Assembly: GCF_000003605.2 (NCBI RefSeq)
Contig: NW_003137330.1
Location: forward strand, 233,367-280,785
DNA: 47,419 nucleotides
Source of the DNA: Saccoglossus kowalevskii
Taxonomy: Eukaryota; Hemichordata; Enteropneusta; Harrimaniidae
Direction: 5' to 3'
Part shown: positions 46,651-47,419 of the stretch, in pieces
How positions within the stretch are numbered: position 1 is the first letter of the stretch
How the letters are laid out: every line of letters begins with the position of its first letter
Translations under genes and position numbers: made by a program
Notes under the pieces: generated by a model
Told to the model about the DNA's origin: nothing
The model's database searches: none
Seen by the model: only the letters and a program-made list of their open reading frames with translations

Positions 46651-47045
46651 ATTATGCAAATTAGGCAATTGGTATGGTTAGGTATGTATTGTCAAGGGTT
46701 ATTTATCCTAAAAAATGGTGGAAAGCGGAAAGTAAATTATTATGCAAGTTAGGTAATTATTATAGATGGTCGCATTGTCTTAAAGTATATATATACACTG
46801 AGATTCATTGTAAATGATAAGTACTTGAGATAATGATCCCAAAACTGAAAACTGACTGATTATTATGCAAATTAGTTAATTAATATGCACACATTTTAAT
46901 GTAACACTAATAAGGTCAGCGAAATGTCACAGGCCATCCATGTACTCAATTTTTTTGAAATGTGATTTGAACCACAAAAATATAAGAGATATTGGTGTGA
47001 AAGCCGAAAATTGGCTAATTGTGCATATTAGGTAATTAATATGAA
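46651..47045. repeat. Degenerate repeat with TTATGCAAATTAGGCAATT core
   Basis: Related cores occur at 46651-46670, 46739-46758, 46862-46881 and 47018-47038, separated by 88, 123 and 156 bp. Two copies hold the octamer ATGCAAAT and one has ATGCAAGT. The same core lies at about 11033-11050, so the block is a dispersed repeat as well as a locally tandem one. It is AT-rich and non-coding. Confidence 0.6.
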
Positions 47046-47179
47046 AAATCTCACACAGATTCATTGTAATGGAATACAGCGTGGGTACATCTACTTACAT
47101 TATATAAATATAGAATACCGAGGGCTGGGAGATACATCTATCATTTGTCCAGGAAACGGATGAGAGATTTGGAAATAAC

Positions 47180-47338
47180 TTAAAGCGGGAGAGACGTCAC
47201 CTGCGCATGCGTAAAATGGCTATAGCGTGTCATTGTTTACAAACAAGCGTCTACCATGAGCCTTTGTGTTTTTAGTGTCGTTGTTATCGTCGCTTGGGAC
47301 TCAATTCCCGCGCGTAGGTGACGACTCTCCCGCTTTAA
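47180..47338 (+). mobile_element. TTAA-flanked inverted-repeat element, type B
   Basis: The left end is TTAAAGCGGGAGAGACGTCA. The right end read inward is TTAAAGCGGGAGAGTCGTCA, nearly identical. It is 159 bp with intact TTAA on both sides. The interior is the inverse of 44218-44386. The terminal repeats agree better with each other than those of the 44218 copy, which suggests a younger or less damaged insertion. Confidence 0.88.
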
Positions 47339-47419
47339 TGTATGTAGAATGCCAGATTTTTTGACATAGTCTGTTTACAACACAAATTGTAGCTTCGTTT
47401 TCATTTCATGGCTACTAAA

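Overview
The window looks like AT-rich, gene-poor nuclear DNA from an animal, most likely a marine invertebrate. This is inferred from composition (roughly one third G+C by eye), many short inverted-repeat transposons, microsatellites, a non-LTR retrotransposon remnant and tRNA-like repeat heads. There is no sign of bacterial gene organisation: no packed ORFs, operons or ribosome binding sites. The species cannot be named from the sequence. No complete, recognisable protein-coding gene is present. The longest open frame (164 codons) is within what chance gives in 47 kb. Any host gene here would be introns, intergenic DNA or short exons.

The content that can be supported is repetitive. (1) Five short elements are bounded by TTAA and share related ends (TTAAAG + GC-rich, then GTCGTC or a variant): 7396-7702, 8921-9052, 22685-22816, 44218-44386, 47180-47338. 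They form two sub-families; three are A-type and two are B-type. (2) A GCGCCCTCT-ended inverted-repeat element lies at 3092-3320. Its right end matches the unit of a three-copy 62-bp tandem array at 26438-26627. (3) Two hAT-like non-autonomous elements lie in opposite orientation at 30862-31106 and 45430-45619. (4) A TA-flanked inverted-repeat element lies at 43892-44117. (5) A decayed reverse-transcriptase C-terminus is on the minus strand at 17071-17370. (6) tRNA-like (SINE-type) heads lie at about 10027 and 15543.

Tandem repeats are plentiful. They include minisatellites near 11.8, 26.8-27.3, 32.3, 34.9 and 40.3-41.0 kb, a 230-bp exact duplication with one mismatch (41011-41470), and an octamer-containing repeat at 46.6-47.0 kb. 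A CpG-poor block at 36.4-38.6 kb contains several adjacent protein-like frames broken by stops. One stretch resembles a tyrosine recombinase, so this may be a dead mobile element or a pseudogene.

The best leads are an element at 7396-7702 carrying a small ORF with a good start context and a splice-donor-like site; an inverted-repeat pair at 22988-23076 arranged as a potential pseudoknot; the conversion of a transposon end into a tandem array; and a possible minus-strand promoter plus first exon near 14.6-15.1 kb. All are hypotheses.
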